DNA of 64,000 bases from Agapetus fuscipes (taxonomy: Eukaryota; Arthropoda; Insecta; Trichoptera; Glossosomatidae), in contig OX637337.1 of NCBI GenBank assembly GCA_951799405.1, forward strand, positions 19,032,347 to 19,096,346, written 5' to 3'. Of the stretch, positions 21,452-31,989 are shown one piece after another (the first letter of the stretch is position 1; each line of letters starts with the position of its first letter). Below the pieces are notes generated by a model that worked only from the letters and a program-made list of their open reading frames with translations, was not told the DNA's origin and did no database searches. The translations under genes were made by a program, and so were the position numbers.

Positions 21452-21711
21452 GTCTCCGAAATGATTTCCCGTTTCGGTGTTTATTTCAAACCCCAAAATA
21501 AAATACCGGCAAGGTTTACTCAGCCTTCACAAGAAATGAGTACCAGCACTCTCGGGAGCTGGGAAACCTCCACTTCAACTGAAGTGGTTGGCGTAAGGCC
21601 GGCCCCCTTACCTGTAAAAATAAATAGGTTCAACTCGCCACATGCGACCCCTTCGGGGATAACGCGGCAAGAAGTTACACTGTATGTGTAGCTTAGTTGC
21701 GTTTTTGGGGT
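21452..21711 (+). repeat. SINE B body, interrupted copy
   Basis: Resumes at GAAATGATTTCCCGTTTCGG and is almost identical to 17,822-18,068 through GTGTAGCTTAGTTGCG. Confidence 0.88.
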
Positions 21712-22460
21712 TTTTATACAATAATTAAAAACATTCACAAGTAACCGAAATCAGCTTAGGTGAAACGGCAGCCTCTGTCTAAGCTGATTTTCACTCAGGT
21801 GGAAGGTATCAACCGAAGAGGAGATCTCATTGAGCAAAGCCATTGCCCTCCCCACAGTCATAACCCTAGGTAGGTTAGTCCTGCATCTTAGGAGTAGCAA
21901 TAGTCTATGCTCACGTTGCCTACAATAATTGTCGGGAACATACAGATCAATTTGTCACAGAAGAGCGGGATTACAAATCTCACATAAAATACATTTTAAC
22001 TTAAATGATTTAAATTGAAATGAAGAATTGGCAACGAAAACTTTTGGCAGAACGCTCATAAAAAGAGAAATACATTTAATTTGGCACGATATCAAACACT
22101 TGTTTCGTTTTATTTCAACATTAAATGAATTCAATAAGTATGTAGTTTAAAATTTGAGCCCTAAAAATTTTAAGTTTCTCCTAATTTTCAATGATACAAA
22201 TAAGATGTTGAAAAAATTGCCTGATACATTAAATCTGTTTAACCAAATTCAGGCTGATTAAAAATTAAAACCCTTTTATGAATGAGAAGAAATAAATGTG
22301 CAATAAATTATTTGCATTTAAATGCGGTCGGATTGTTTTATTTTCTCATATTTTATACTAAGAAACAACTTATAAATACTGCTCTCTAAATCGTATTGAT
22401 TGATTTCACAGCCCAAAAATTTCAAGTTCTACTTTAAAAATGTAACGCAAAATGAATCTG
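21712..22460. other. No gene seen
   Basis: AT-rich DNA with no recognisable gene or repeat boundary. Confidence 0.45.
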
Positions 22461-23212
22461 TAGGGGGCTGTCCATATATTACGTCATTCGCATTTAGGGG
22501 GGGGGGGGAGTCTGGTCTGCGGATGATGGCAAATGATGTACGAGTACCAAAAGTGACGTCGTTCTTGTAAATACTAATTTCTACAAAATATTCAAAATAT
22601 TATGTGAGTAAAATAACATTATTAATTATTTTAGTTTACAAATTTGAAGGAATTCAAAAACACTGTTTATTTTCACACAAATATATTTAAAAAGATTACA
22701 TACAATCTTTAGAATAAGTTACAAACGCGTTTTCGACCTAGAAGGTCATCATCAGGTATGATTATTGATTACAGTAAAAGAAATTTTATTTTATTAAATT
22801 TAGTCAATAGGTATAAATGATAGTCAGGTAGGTAAAAACATACAGTAAAATTTTAAAATAATAAAATAAAATAAAACAAATAAGAGAAGATCTATATGGT
22901 AATAAAGAAATAGAACTAAATAATTTATTATAAGTCTTTTTTAAATAATGAAATTGGTCAAGAGGTATAAAACTCAGTTAGGTAGGTAAAATATTCAGTA
23001 AAAAATTATATTATTTATTATTAATAATCTCATTCTATTATTTAATTCTATTATTAAAATTCTATTTCTCAATAATTATTAATTATTGAGCTCATCCATT
23101 ACAGCAAGAGGGGGAGGGGGGTCATTAGATAATGACTATAGGATGATTGTAGGGGGGGTGGGGGGTCTAAAATCGGCCAAAATCGATGACGTAATTTATG
23201 GACGGCCCCTAG
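22461..23212. mobile_element. DNA transposon-like element with G-rich inverted termini
   Basis: The left end TAGGGGGCTGTCCATATATT, then ACGTCAT and a run of 13 G, mirrors the right end, where TGACGTAATTTATGGACGGC precedes CCCTA. The element begins and ends TA, compatible with a TA target duplication. Inside are AT-rich near-duplicate blocks (AGGTATAAA..CAG.TAGGTAGGTAAA at about 22,810 and 22,970) and a hammerhead-like motif. No transposase ORF. Confidence 0.7.
22719..22758 (-). ncRNA. Hammerhead-ribozyme-like motif
   Basis: On the minus strand the order is TAC, CTGATGA, T, GACC, a five-base loop, GGTC, GAAA, the palindromic AACGCGTT, T, GTA. This has the conserved hammerhead core, a four-pair helix II, a self-complementary helix III, a U-H cleavage position and a three-pair helix I start. 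The extra T between the core and helix II is non-standard. Such motifs are known in Penelope-like elements and retrozymes. No reverse transcriptase is nearby. Confidence 0.5.
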
Positions 23213-23588
23213 GTACATTTTTCAATCGTAACATAAGTCTAGATGATCTATTTTTTCTCAAGAGATATCGTGCTTTCTATTTTAGCTTCTGAATATTAAA
23301 AACAAATATAAGGACAGACCGTAAACAAAATATGTTAGAAACTATTGTTGAACCGCAATTGAAACTGCCAGAGCGCTCTCAAATATGTACTGAATGTTAA
23401 TATTCAAATATCTCCAATGACCTAAGTACAAAATATAACACATAAATTCAACAATAGCGCTTACAAAGAAAATGCATGGAAACTAAAATAGCACATCTAG
23501 TGAGCGTTTATATTTGGTATGGTTGAGTTGAAGCGTCTTGTTTTACACTTGAGTTACAGATCAATATTTGTCGGTGGATTTGAACTCA

Positions 23589-23749
23589 GTACTCCTAGTA
23601 TAAAACATTGCGTAAACTCACCTCGATTGCGTACATCGAAAAATGTATGAAAACTGAATCACTCTCTAAGAGAACCATAGCGTATTCTACACATTTTCAA
23701 TTTATGAAATTGAGATGGGTGTATGAAGTGATTTATACTCGGGGTACAG
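23589..23749. mobile_element. Palindromic element, CGAGTATAAAACATTG family, single copy
   Basis: About 160 bp with ends ACTCCTAGTATAAAACATTG and TTTATACTCGGGGTAC and inverted interior blocks. It matches the three copies at 53.5-54.3 kb. Non-coding. Confidence 0.6.
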
Positions 23750-24363
23750 GTATTTGTCCACCTTTGAAACTCCCGTGTTAAAACAATACCCAGCTCTTGA
23801 CCTGCCCGTGGGTGGAACAAACAGCCCTAGAATAGAAAGGGGTTGGAGCAAATATCGTGGGACAAACTCCCGCCTTGTTTCAACTAGCCGAGTCTCAGAC
23901 AAAAGCCTTTGTAGACAGAGATCGCCAAGGAGTCATTTACACATTCTTCAAGAGGAATTTACGACCTATGTTTGTGAAATGAGTCAGTAAAGTGGTTTGG
24001 AAGTTAAGGCCACGTTTACCATGGCAGTGATGAGAAAGTCAAAATACGGGTAGCGGGCTACGTTAGTAGGCTGTACAAAGGGAAGGACTGTGGGAAACTA
24101 TGTAAATTTTAAAGTTGAAATAAACTGGAAATGAACTTAACATACATGAGTTAGTTAGTCAAAAATATCATTATCTATTTTGAGTCTTGATTTTTTTTTT
24201 AAGATTCATTTTTAGGTTCTGTTTTGTAGTTAACATATTTTTGAAAAAATCGTGTGCGGGAGATTCCCTAGATTCCCTAGAAAATTTAGCGGTCTATGAC
24301 GATATTGCCTTTTTATTTTTAAATCTCACTGCTTTGATGTGCATTACCTATATTTTTACTAAA

Positions 24364-24600
24364 AAATCTAAGTTGCAAATATGTGCTGACATTAAAGGCT
24401 TATATTTAACGCACGTCCACAGGCAGACACGTGTAAGTTCACACATACACAATCTGCACGTGTATTAACGAAAAAAAAACTCACATGAATATAAACTAGC
24501 AACTCCTATCACTTTTTCTTGAAACCGGGCTGGCATTGGTAATAGGAACCAATTTTTTTACAGTGCAGGGGTCAGTCTCATACCAACCTTTCAGTGAAGG
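24364..24600 (-). repeat. SINE A copy ending 29 bp before a CadN exon
   Basis: Diverged minus-strand copy from ATCTAAGTTGCAAATATG to GGGTCAGTCTCATACCAACC. Its head end at 24,600 leaves only 29 bp before the exon starting at 24,630, so the insertion touches the branch-point region. Confidence 0.8.
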
Positions 24601-24629
24601 AACTAATTGTTTTTATTTGATGATTTCAG

Positions 24630-24745
24630 CATCCAGGATTAGATACGAGATCACGGGTGGAAACGTTGGAGGAGCGTTTGGTGTGAAGAACTCTACTGGA
24701 GCCATTTACGTGGCTGGACCTTTGGACTATGAAACACGAAAGAAG
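24630..24745 (+). CDS. CadN: Neural cadherin exon (cadherin repeat), first exon in window
   Basis: Reads SRIRYEITGG and then AFGVKNSTGAIYVAGPLDYE, a segment of an extracellular cadherin repeat that closely matches arthropod neural cadherins. The acceptor is TGATTTCAG at 24,621-24,629 and the donor is GT at 24,746. The exon holds two bases finishing an upstream codon plus 38 codons, and ends in phase 0, joining the exon at 30,295. Earlier repeats, the signal peptide and the promoter lie outside the window or were not found. SINE A copies sit on both sides of it. Confidence 0.9.
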
Positions 24746-24935
24746 GTACACAAAAACTCAATTCATTAGTTTACCTTTCTTTTCATAATATTTCAGGTCT
24801 ATTTCTTGACCTTTAACACCTTTGCTCTGGGAATCCGTTTTCTTTCACTGTTTATAAATTATCTTTGTAGCATTTCGATTGAGCTCTTCCGACGATATCT
24901 AAGTCTATCAAGTCTGAACTGTTTGTTTTGACCTT

Positions 24936-25182
24936 CTATAATCTATAATCTAAGTTGCAAGGATATATTCATTCAAAGCTCTCAGATGTATGCCCACAAA
25001 CAAACAGTGTAGTTCGCGCTTACAAATGCTGATTGTACACTTACAAATAAAATCCCAACCTCAAATGAACATAAGCCCTGCAACTCTTGCCGACATTCCC
25101 TGAAACAGGGGTGACATTGGCAAAGTGAACCATTTTTTACAGTATGGGTGGTCAACCTCATACCAACCTATAAGTCAAGGAA
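24936..25182 (-). repeat. SINE A copy, full length
   Basis: Minus-strand subfamily-2 copy from CTATAATCTATAATCTAAG to CCTATAAGTCAAGGAATTG, 190 bp downstream of the cadherin exon. Confidence 0.85.
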
Positions 25183-25985
25183 TTGAAATGGACCTTGTTG
25201 ATCCATATTTAATTAGAATATGTAAAAACGTATACACAATGAACAGAACATGGTTAAAGTAATAAAAGTCTTCAAAAATGCGTTTTGTTTTATTATATTC
25301 ATTAAGAATTAAGACAACCATTGCACATTTCATTTGCAATATTGTCGAAAAAGAGTAAATTAAAGTATGTATAAAAAAACATGAAGTTGTGTCAAAAACA
25401 TCGATATTCTAAAAAAATCACTCAAGGATTGATCAGCTGAAGGGGGCTCAAACCTTTTCGCTTGACAATTTATTTCGCTGAACGGCAAGAATATACAGAA
25501 AAAGGATGGAAAAAAGGATTTACTTAATTGCACTTGGAAACAACGATTTCCCCTGGAGTGCTGTCACTCCGGCAAAATTTATAACAAGCAGTGAAACGTA
25601 CTGAAATTACAAAAATAAATCAAACTTTTTCCTGTGTGAAATGACAGCTTTATTTTGATTTATTTTTTGTTCATGCAACAATGGTTGAGCATCTGCCTTT
25701 TTAAACTGGATTCCTAGATTCAAATATGGACAGTCCCAAAAATAATGTTCTATTTGGGCATTTTATTAAAATTGTGGTTTTGGTAACAAGTTTAAATAAG
25801 CTTGTAAAATAATTGTGAATTTACTATTTTGTAAATAAAAAAAACGCAAAATTTATTAAAGTTATTGACGTAAAATCTGCTCTGTTAAAATAAATAGGTT
25901 ACGTACCTACCTAAATGGGTACGATTCTAGTATTGCATAACCAAATGTAAGTTTCCTTTACAATCAACTGTTTTTCGAAGAACAG
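25183..25985. other. CadN intron, nothing recognised
   Basis: AT-rich intronic sequence between repeats. Confidence 0.5.
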
Positions 25986-26230
25986 ATATCACACCTTAAG
26001 AACCATCTGCGAGACAAGTCGTTGCTATAGTAAGTGTCAATTACTCAAGCGAGACTAAGTTGCTGTACAACTGTGTGGATCTTTTGTGACCGGTATTTGG
26101 TAAAGGTGAATGAATAATTCAACACAACTTAGAGAATAATTTAAAAAGAGAAACATATATTTTTGTGCTTCGCTGGTCACAAGCTCACACCATTTTGAGC
26201 ACAAATCTTTAGTTTTAACCACTTTACAAT
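25986..26230 (-). repeat. SINE C copy, diverged
   Basis: Minus-strand order of blocks matches 170-455: GATATCACACC, a CTGCGAGACAAG block, GACCGGTATTTGGTAAAGG and a TTTGTGCTTCGCTGG block. The tRNA-like head is decayed. Confidence 0.6.
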
Positions 26231-27476
26231 TCAAAATTCAAATTTTCCGAAGGAAAGAAATAAAGAAAGAAAGAAAAACACCAAAAAGATTTGAGAACGG
26301 AGACCCGAAATTTTTTTATCTGTCTTTTCACTTGATGATACCCAGAAGGATTTTGGAAACACATATTCAATAATTTCCCAAGGCAGCAGAGGTTTGAGGG
26401 TAAAAGAGAAAAGCCATCCAGCTGTGGTTTGGCAAAGAAAAAATAAAAGATTAGTCTTTGTTGAAAGATTTAATGTATTTTGTGTTTATTCGGTAGAGAA
26501 AAAATGTGTAGGCTCGAAAGATAGAGATTTGATTTTTCATTGGAATTCCTTTTTCTTTAGTAATTTTTCTTTTGTGGGCCAAGTGATGTGGAATTAATGC
26601 GTACGCGTGCATATACACAAAGATAAAGAGAATACTCGTATGATAGTTAGAAAAATGTAGCTTGAGTAAAAAAACAGTTCAAAATATATTTTAATTTACA
26701 ATATTTTTTCCAAAAGTAATGTGGTGGAAAAGAAATGTAATTTTTGTACCTTTGCGATTTTTAGTTTTATTTTGTAATGTAATTTTGATTCTTAATTATA
26801 ATTTCCGCGGAGATTTTTTTTTTGTCGTTTGACTTTTTTGCTATCCTGCCTGTAATCTAAATAATTTTTTTTAGAGTCTTGGTTTATTTCTCAAAAAATG
26901 AGTTGTAGAAGAACCTCCATAAATGACTCTTTGTAACATATTTAAATAAATAAAAAATTGAACTGTTAATCGTCATAGAAACATTGATATACCTACTATC
27001 CCTTCTCAACATGTCAAAATATTCCTCCACATTTTTATAGAAAAATCTTAAATGAAAACTCTTTCAAATCATGCTTGCTTACAACAAGAAAATGTTATCT
27101 CATACTCCTGCCAGGCATTGATAAATTTGATTTCCGAGAATTCCTCTATGAAATCGACGTTTGCTTATCGCAATATGATTAAATTCTCTAATAGGAAAGT
27201 CCGTCTGCGTATTGGGTCGGGGCCGCTATTTGACATTTCCTCCCGCAGGAGTCGCCTTTGCTTTGACATTTTTGACATTAGATCGAATCAAAACAACTCG
27301 AGTTTACTCAGCGGTGTTTTACAAGCGGATGAATTCGTTCCAGTAGCAATCGCAGAGCTATTTAACTTCCTAGTATTGCTTGATCGGAGATACGATATAT
27401 TGTATCGATCTTTAAGTATACCACAAGATAAGCCGTATTTTTCTTTGTAATTTTAAGGAAATAAATCGTCATTTTG
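26231..27476. other. CadN intron, nothing recognised
   Basis: AT-rich. A 132-codon open frame at 27,052-27,450 has no recognisable domain and ends just before the transposon nest; not called. Confidence 0.4.
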
Positions 27477-27547
27477 TCCGATGATAACTCAGTTGGTAGA
27501 GTGCTTGTATTCCTTGCCGAGAGCCTGGGTTTGAATTCCATTAAGGG
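27477..27547 (+). repeat. SINE B head, outer layer of a three-level nest
   Basis: tRNA-like head (ATAACTCAGTTGGTAGAGTG, GGGTTTGAATTCC) broken off at ATTAAGGG. The body resumes at 29,533 with AAGGGTGTCAGAAATG, so AAGGG is the apparent duplicated target. Confidence 0.85.
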
Positions 27548-27810
27548 GGTCCTTAGAGGAAGCCTTGAACTCCGGAAGCGCATAGTGAGGTGCTACGTTT
27601 TCCCAATCGCTCTGTATGGTATGGAGGGATGGACTCTCACGCACACACTGGAGAGACGAATTGAAGCATTCGAGATGTGTTGTACCGAAAAATGCTTCAG
27701 ATCTCTTGGCGTGATCGAGACACCAATGAAGAAGTCCCTCAACGAATGCGCACTACAAAGGAGCTCCTGCCTACCATTAAGCAGAGAAAGCGTACCTATG
27801 TACTTCGGTC

Positions 27811-27815
<5 letters not shown>
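27548..27815 (+). pseudogene. Non-LTR retrotransposon (RTE-like) RT C-terminus, left part
   Basis: Encodes a decayed C-terminal region of a non-LTR reverse transcriptase: ELRKRIVRCYVFPIALYGME, then a RRIEAFEMCC block, a frameshift near 27,680, and NEEVPQRMRTTKELLPTIK. It ends at GGTCATATT, where the minus-strand element at 27,816 was inserted. The reading continues at 29,312. Dead by truncation and frameshift. Confidence 0.8.
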
Positions 27816-27844
<29 letters not shown>

Positions 27845-29311
27845 TTATTACAGAAAACAACAGCACATACACATGAAACAAGTAAAGATTTATAATAAAT
27901 ACATATAAGGCCAATAATAGTTTTCTTAAATAAAAATAATTACAATAAAAGCTTGTCTACAGCAAATGTAAGCAAACGAAAAGAACAAAAGAAAAATAAT
28001 ATGAATGCGGAGGTTTTTATCAGAGAAGATTTGGGAAAATAGGATAGAAAGGACAATGGAAGGGGAAGAGGATGCCATTCAATCAGTTTAGCATTTTCTC
28101 AAGTAGTACATCCGCACCCCTTGAAGAAATGCGTTTTTGGACAAACAAAAAATGTCCAGGTGATTAAAATTTGAGTTATAACAAAACATAGCTCTCGTTA
28201 AAGTCGAGTTCCTGGCATAATTTGTAGTGTGCGCTCCCGTATAAAAAAGTGAATTTAACCTAGTGCGCCTTGTAGGTACACGCAAAGTGAGCCCCTCACA
28301 AAGAACGGTGGAGTCAATATGGCCGTGTACTATATCGTACAGAAAAGCCATATCTAATAGCGTTCGACGGGCTTCTAGGGACATAAAACCGTGATGACGG
28401 CAAGCATCATGATAATTATTAAAAGTTAAATGTTCCCTGTAATTTAGATGCTTTAGAAATTTCTTTTGTATAGCTTCTATTTGTTCCTTATAAACACTGT
28501 ACTGTGGATTCCAAATAGGTGAAGCGAATTCAAGCCTACTGCGAACATACGCGCAATAGGCCATCTTAACGGCATTAGAACCCCTGAAGGGCTCACAGGT
28601 CCTTAAAATAAATCCCAGCATTTTGTAAGATTTAACGGTGGTAGAGGAAATATGGGCATCAAAAATTAATTTAGCATCCATAAAAACACCAAGGTCCCTC
28701 ACCCCAGTCACAGTGTCAAGGTATTCACCCTTGAGTTGATAATTAAACTTTAAGGGGTTTGTCTTGCGGGTAAGAGATATCTTATGGCACTTAGATACAT
28801 TAAGATCTAATTTGTTTTTAATACAATAATGTGTAAGGTTGTCCAAATTATCCTGCAGCTTCATGCAGTCCTGAATGCTATTAATTCCTAAGTAAATTTT
28901 AGTATCATCAGCATATAATAAACATTTTGTAAAATTAAAACACTGTTCAATGTCATAGACATATACATTGTAAAGAAGCGGTCCGAGGTGAGAGCCCTGG
29001 GGGACACCAGACGGAATACTAAAGAAGTCCGACTTGCAGCCACCAAGAACAACCGCTTGAGATCTTTTTATCAGGTATGATGCAAACCACCGCAGCAGAT
29101 TCCCATGCACGCCAAGTGTTTGTAGTTTATCCAATAATATGCTATGGCTTACCCTGTCAAAGGCCTTTGAGTAGTCCGTGTAGATTACGTCAATTTGGCC
29201 ACCCTTTTCCATCTCATCAAACACGTAATCTGTGAAGACTGCTAAGTTGGAGACGACTGATCTTTTTTTGAGGAAACCATGTTGGGATTTGGGTAGCTGA
29301 GAAACGAGTAA
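27816..29311 (-). mobile_element. Jockey-clade-like non-LTR retrotransposon, 5' truncated
   Basis: The minus-strand element's poly(A) tail appears as a T run ending near 27,842. A 3' UTR covers 27,843-28,087. An intact RT frame reads from 29,311 down to a stop at 28,088. RT motifs in order are TDYSKAFDRVSH, SGVPQGSHLGPLLYNVYV, the catalytic LYADDTKIY and a NKLDLNVSKC block. The frame is open right to the 5' break, starting LVSQLPKSQHGFLKKRS, so endonuclease and any ORF1 are missing. Candidate target duplication is ATATT at 27,811-27,815 and 29,312-29,316. The uninterrupted frame suggests a fairly young insertion. Confidence 0.88.
28088..29311 (-). CDS. Reverse transcriptase fragment of the Jockey-like element
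   Basis: About 407 codons with no stop and no native start, because the element is 5' truncated. It covers RT palm motifs including YADD and the family C-terminal region. It lies in a CadN intron on the opposite strand and is unlikely to be expressed from its own promoter. Confidence 0.8.
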   Translation of the reverse strand, partial: LLVSQLPKSQHGFLKKRSVVSNLAVFTDYVFDEMEKGGQIDVIYTDYSKAFDRVSHSILLDKLQTLGVHGNLLRWFASYLIKRSQAVVLGGCKSDFFSIPSGVPQGSHLGPLLYNVYVYDIEQCFNFTKCLLYADDTKIYLGINSIQDCMKLQDNLDNLTHYCIKNKLDLNVSKCHKISLTRKTNPLKFNYQLKGEYLDTVTGVRDLGVFMDAKLIFDAHISSTTVKSYKMLGFILRTCEPFRGSNAVKMAYCAYVRSRLEFASPIWNPQYSVYKEQIEAIQKKFLKHLNYREHLTFNNYHDACRHHGFMSLEARRTLLDMAFLYDIVHGHIDSTVLCEGLTLRVPTRRTRLNSLFYTGAHTTNYARNSTLTRAMFCYNSNFNHLDIFCLSKNAFLQGVRMYYLRKC

Positions 29312-29532
29312 ATATTATGAGAAATGAGAAGTACCGTCTTCTTCATCTTATCATACAGGGTAAGATTGAGGTGAGAAGATCTCAGGGACGCCGAAGGACA
29401 TCGTGGCTGAAAAACCTGCAACAGTGGTTCGGCAGGAGCACCAAGTTCCTGTTTCGAGCCGCAGCATCTTAAGTCAAAATAGCCATGACGATTGCCGATC
29501 TTTGATAGAAGTGGCACAAAAAGAATAAGAAA
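29312..29532 (+). pseudogene. Non-LTR (RTE-like) RT C-terminus, right part and 3' UTR
   Basis: Continues the reading broken at 27,815: IMRNEKYRLLHLIIQGKIE, then RRTSWLKNLQQWF, ending in a stop at 29,470-29,472. A short 3' UTR contains AGAAGTGGCAC and finishes in an A-rich AAGAATAAGAAAAA tail. Related tails occur at 45,157-45,200, 49,446-49,660 and 52,931-53,005. Confidence 0.8.
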
Positions 29533-29751
29533 AAGGGTGTCAGAAATGATTTACCGTTTCGATGTTTATTTCAAACCTAAAATAAAATACCAAGAAGGCT
29601 TACTCAACATTGACCAGAAATAAGTACCAACCACACGGAGCTGGAAACCCCCACTTCAAATGAAGTGGCTGGCGTTTAGACTGGGTTCTATCTCTTCGGG
29701 GAAAATACAGCACGAAGTAACACTATATGTGTAGCTTAGTAGCGTTTTAGT
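29533..29751 (+). repeat. SINE B body, outer layer of the nest
   Basis: Resumes at AAGGGTGTCAGAAATGATTT and runs to GTGTAGCTTAGTAGCG. It is more diverged than the copies at 17,749 and 60,374, consistent with the oldest layer. Confidence 0.8.
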
Positions 29752-29989
29752 AGTGAAGCGTTGGCACAATTCGTAATATGATAATTACAAATATATTTCT
29801 TGTTTTTTTTCCTTAGCGGGGTCTATGGGTTTTTTTTTCGTATTTATGTGCAGGTAGCTACGCTCATCCATATACCCTCCTCTTTCCTCAACCAGGCTTT
29901 GAAATGGAGTAAATCAACAGAAGGGGAAACCCAAACTGCCATGATAAGCCATTAAAACCTTTAATGCCATGATAAGACTCCGTAATAAC

Positions 29990-30190
29990 ATTTTATTTCA
30001 AATATGCTTTTCGCTGGATTAAAAATGAATCGACCTTTACCAAAGATCGGTCACCAAAGGCCGGTCCAGCCATACATCAACTGGATCTTGCTTGAAAATT
30101 CAGGCTTTGTTCGCAGTTCGCAGAAGGCTATTGAGGTGGGATTCGCACAAAAAAACAACGCTCACCAAATAAATCATCCTTCTTATTTCT
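29990..30190 (+). repeat. SINE C 3' part
   Basis: Begins at the GCTTTTCGCTGG block and passes through GGTCACCAAAGGCCGGTCC, GGATCTTGCTTGA and CACCAAATAAATCATCCTT. The tRNA-like head is absent. It ends about 100 bp before the next CadN exon. Confidence 0.6.
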
Positions 30191-30294
30191 TACTATTTTG
30201 TAGTGATTATGTCTTAAATCGGGCAAACATTTTATCTTTTTTTATCTGATGATCATTTAAAGAAATATATAAATAATAATCTTGAAAATTTCAG

Positions 30295-30459
30295 TACGAG
30301 CTGCGTCTCTCTGTAAGCGACGGTCACCGAGAAAACTTCACCTCAGTGTTCGTCCGAGTCAGGGATGTAAACGACCATCCTCCAGTCTTCGAACGCCCCA
30401 CTTACCGCACGCAAATCACCGAAGAGGACGACCGGAACCTGCCGAAGCGTATACTCCAG
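30295..30459 (+). CDS. CadN: Neural cadherin exon (end of one repeat, start of next)
   Basis: 55 codons in phase 0 at both ends. It starts YELRLSVSDG, contains the calcium-binding linker DVNDHPPVFERP and ends EEDDRNLPKRILQ. The acceptor is TTTCAG ending at 30,294 and the donor is GT at 30,460. It joins the 24,630 exon directly upstream and the 32,136 exon downstream with no missing residues relative to insect CadN. Codons are rich in G and C at third positions, unlike the large exon at 32,895. Confidence 0.93.
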
Positions 30460-30589
30460 GTCTAGCATGCACGACGTCACAGTTTTGCACGTCAGTTTGA
30501 ATTTTGAGTTGGATTATGTTTTTTTTTTTTTTTTCTAGTGAGTTTTATGAAATTGTGTTGATTGAGTCGTATAGAGCTAATGGTGGTTA

Positions 30590-30700
30590 TCTGGGATTTT
30601 GTACAAAATTAGGTATTCGTCTACACTTTTGTGTTTATTGGCGTGCATTAAATATGAGCCTTAAATGTCTCTATATGTTGGCAACTTAGATTACAAATTA
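30590..30700 (+). repeat. SINE A 3' remnant
   Basis: TTTATTGGCGTGCATTAA, TGAGCCTTAAATG and GGCAACTTAGATTACA match the 3' half of the family. Confidence 0.5.
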
Positions 30701-31455
30701 CAGATAAATATAATGAGATTACAGAAAAATATAATCAGGAATGATGAAAAAGTGATACCCTGAATTTCCATACATGTATTTGATCTCTGAAAAAAAAACT
30801 AGATTTCCGCCTTTGATTCTATGTAGATGACTCAAGTGTGAAACGTAAAAAGCATTGAATTATTAATTATTTTGTAGTGCGCACTCTAATTTTTAACAAA
30901 AATTGCTGAAACTATGTACCAAAATTAACTTTTTTAGCTCAAAATAAAACTTTTAATTTTTATACATTTTTAGCAATTTGTAAAATGTTTGTATTTTTTT
31001 TTCATTTTTCATATCCATTATAAAACAATGTTCCTGCAGACCCTATACCTCCATCATATACTTAAGCTTTAATTATTTCTGCGAAAAGGTAAAGTTTTTA
31101 ATTATACTTTAATGTAAACATTGCTTCCTTTAATTAATCATTAAGCTAGTGATTCTTTGAAAAAATATTTCTTTTTTAAATTTATGTACTTTTTGTATTC
31201 CTTCATTTTGATTTTTTTAAATTACCTATCTACTTTCATATTTTATTTACTTAATCACATTTTTCATACAAAGGAGGTAGAAAAATGCTATTACTTACTG
31301 TTCTTTAATAAACTTCTTTGTGTTGTAAGTAGAATAAAAAATAGTTACGTCATTTTAAATCACAAGACCGTAATTATAAAATGCCCTGAAAGCTTGTTAA
31401 CAATTCAAAGAATTGTATTTTTTTTTTCATAAATTTCTCGTTAAAAATTAAAGTA
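30701..31455. other. CadN intron, nothing recognised
   Basis: Very AT-rich intronic sequence. Confidence 0.5.
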
Positions 31456-31706
31456 CATATGTATACAAAGAAAGTGTGAAAGGAAAAAGAGGGAAGGGAC
31501 GACCGAGAAAAGTATGGAGTGATCAGATTGAGGAGATTGTGAAAGAATGGGATATACAAAGTGAGCGTAAAAGAAGAAAATGCATTAAAAATGTGATGGA
31601 TATGAATGAATTGAAAGAGGTATGTAAGGATAGGAAAAAATGGAGGCAACTCTGCAGAGGCTCTGGCCACCCCTAGCGGAATGGCGACAGAGTTACAGTT
31701 ACAGTT
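31456..31706 (+). pseudogene. Non-LTR retrotransposon C-terminus with ACAGTT tail
   Basis: Encodes the basic C-terminal tail typical of insect endonuclease-reverse transcriptases: a KRGKGRPRKVWSDQIEEIVK block, then CKDRKKWRQLCRGSGHP and a stop at 31,674-31,676. A repeated GTTACA tail follows. Only the last 250 bp of the element are present. A nearly identical copy is at 43,480-43,796. Confidence 0.75.
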
Positions 31707-31989
31707 ACTCTTTTGAAGGTGGCGGTTTTAGCTCGAAATAATATTTTTAATATTTTTATTTTCTTCTGAGCAGTATGATTAAAGAAAAAAGGTTTTAATT
31801 TCATTTACTCTCATTCGTGCTTTCCGAAAATGACATGCTTGACAAACAGCTGCTATCGCTGTCTATCTAACGCCTTGCTTCCCTAGTCTCATACTTCAGA
31901 CAAAACTGTCAAAATATCACTCAAAGCAAAACAAGCCCCCTAGATTATCATAATAAATATACTAGTATTGCTGACCTTGAGTCACGTGC

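Noticed and set aside
27052..27450. 132-codon open frame
   Set aside because: Lies in a CadN intron without splice logic or a recognised domain; treated as chance.
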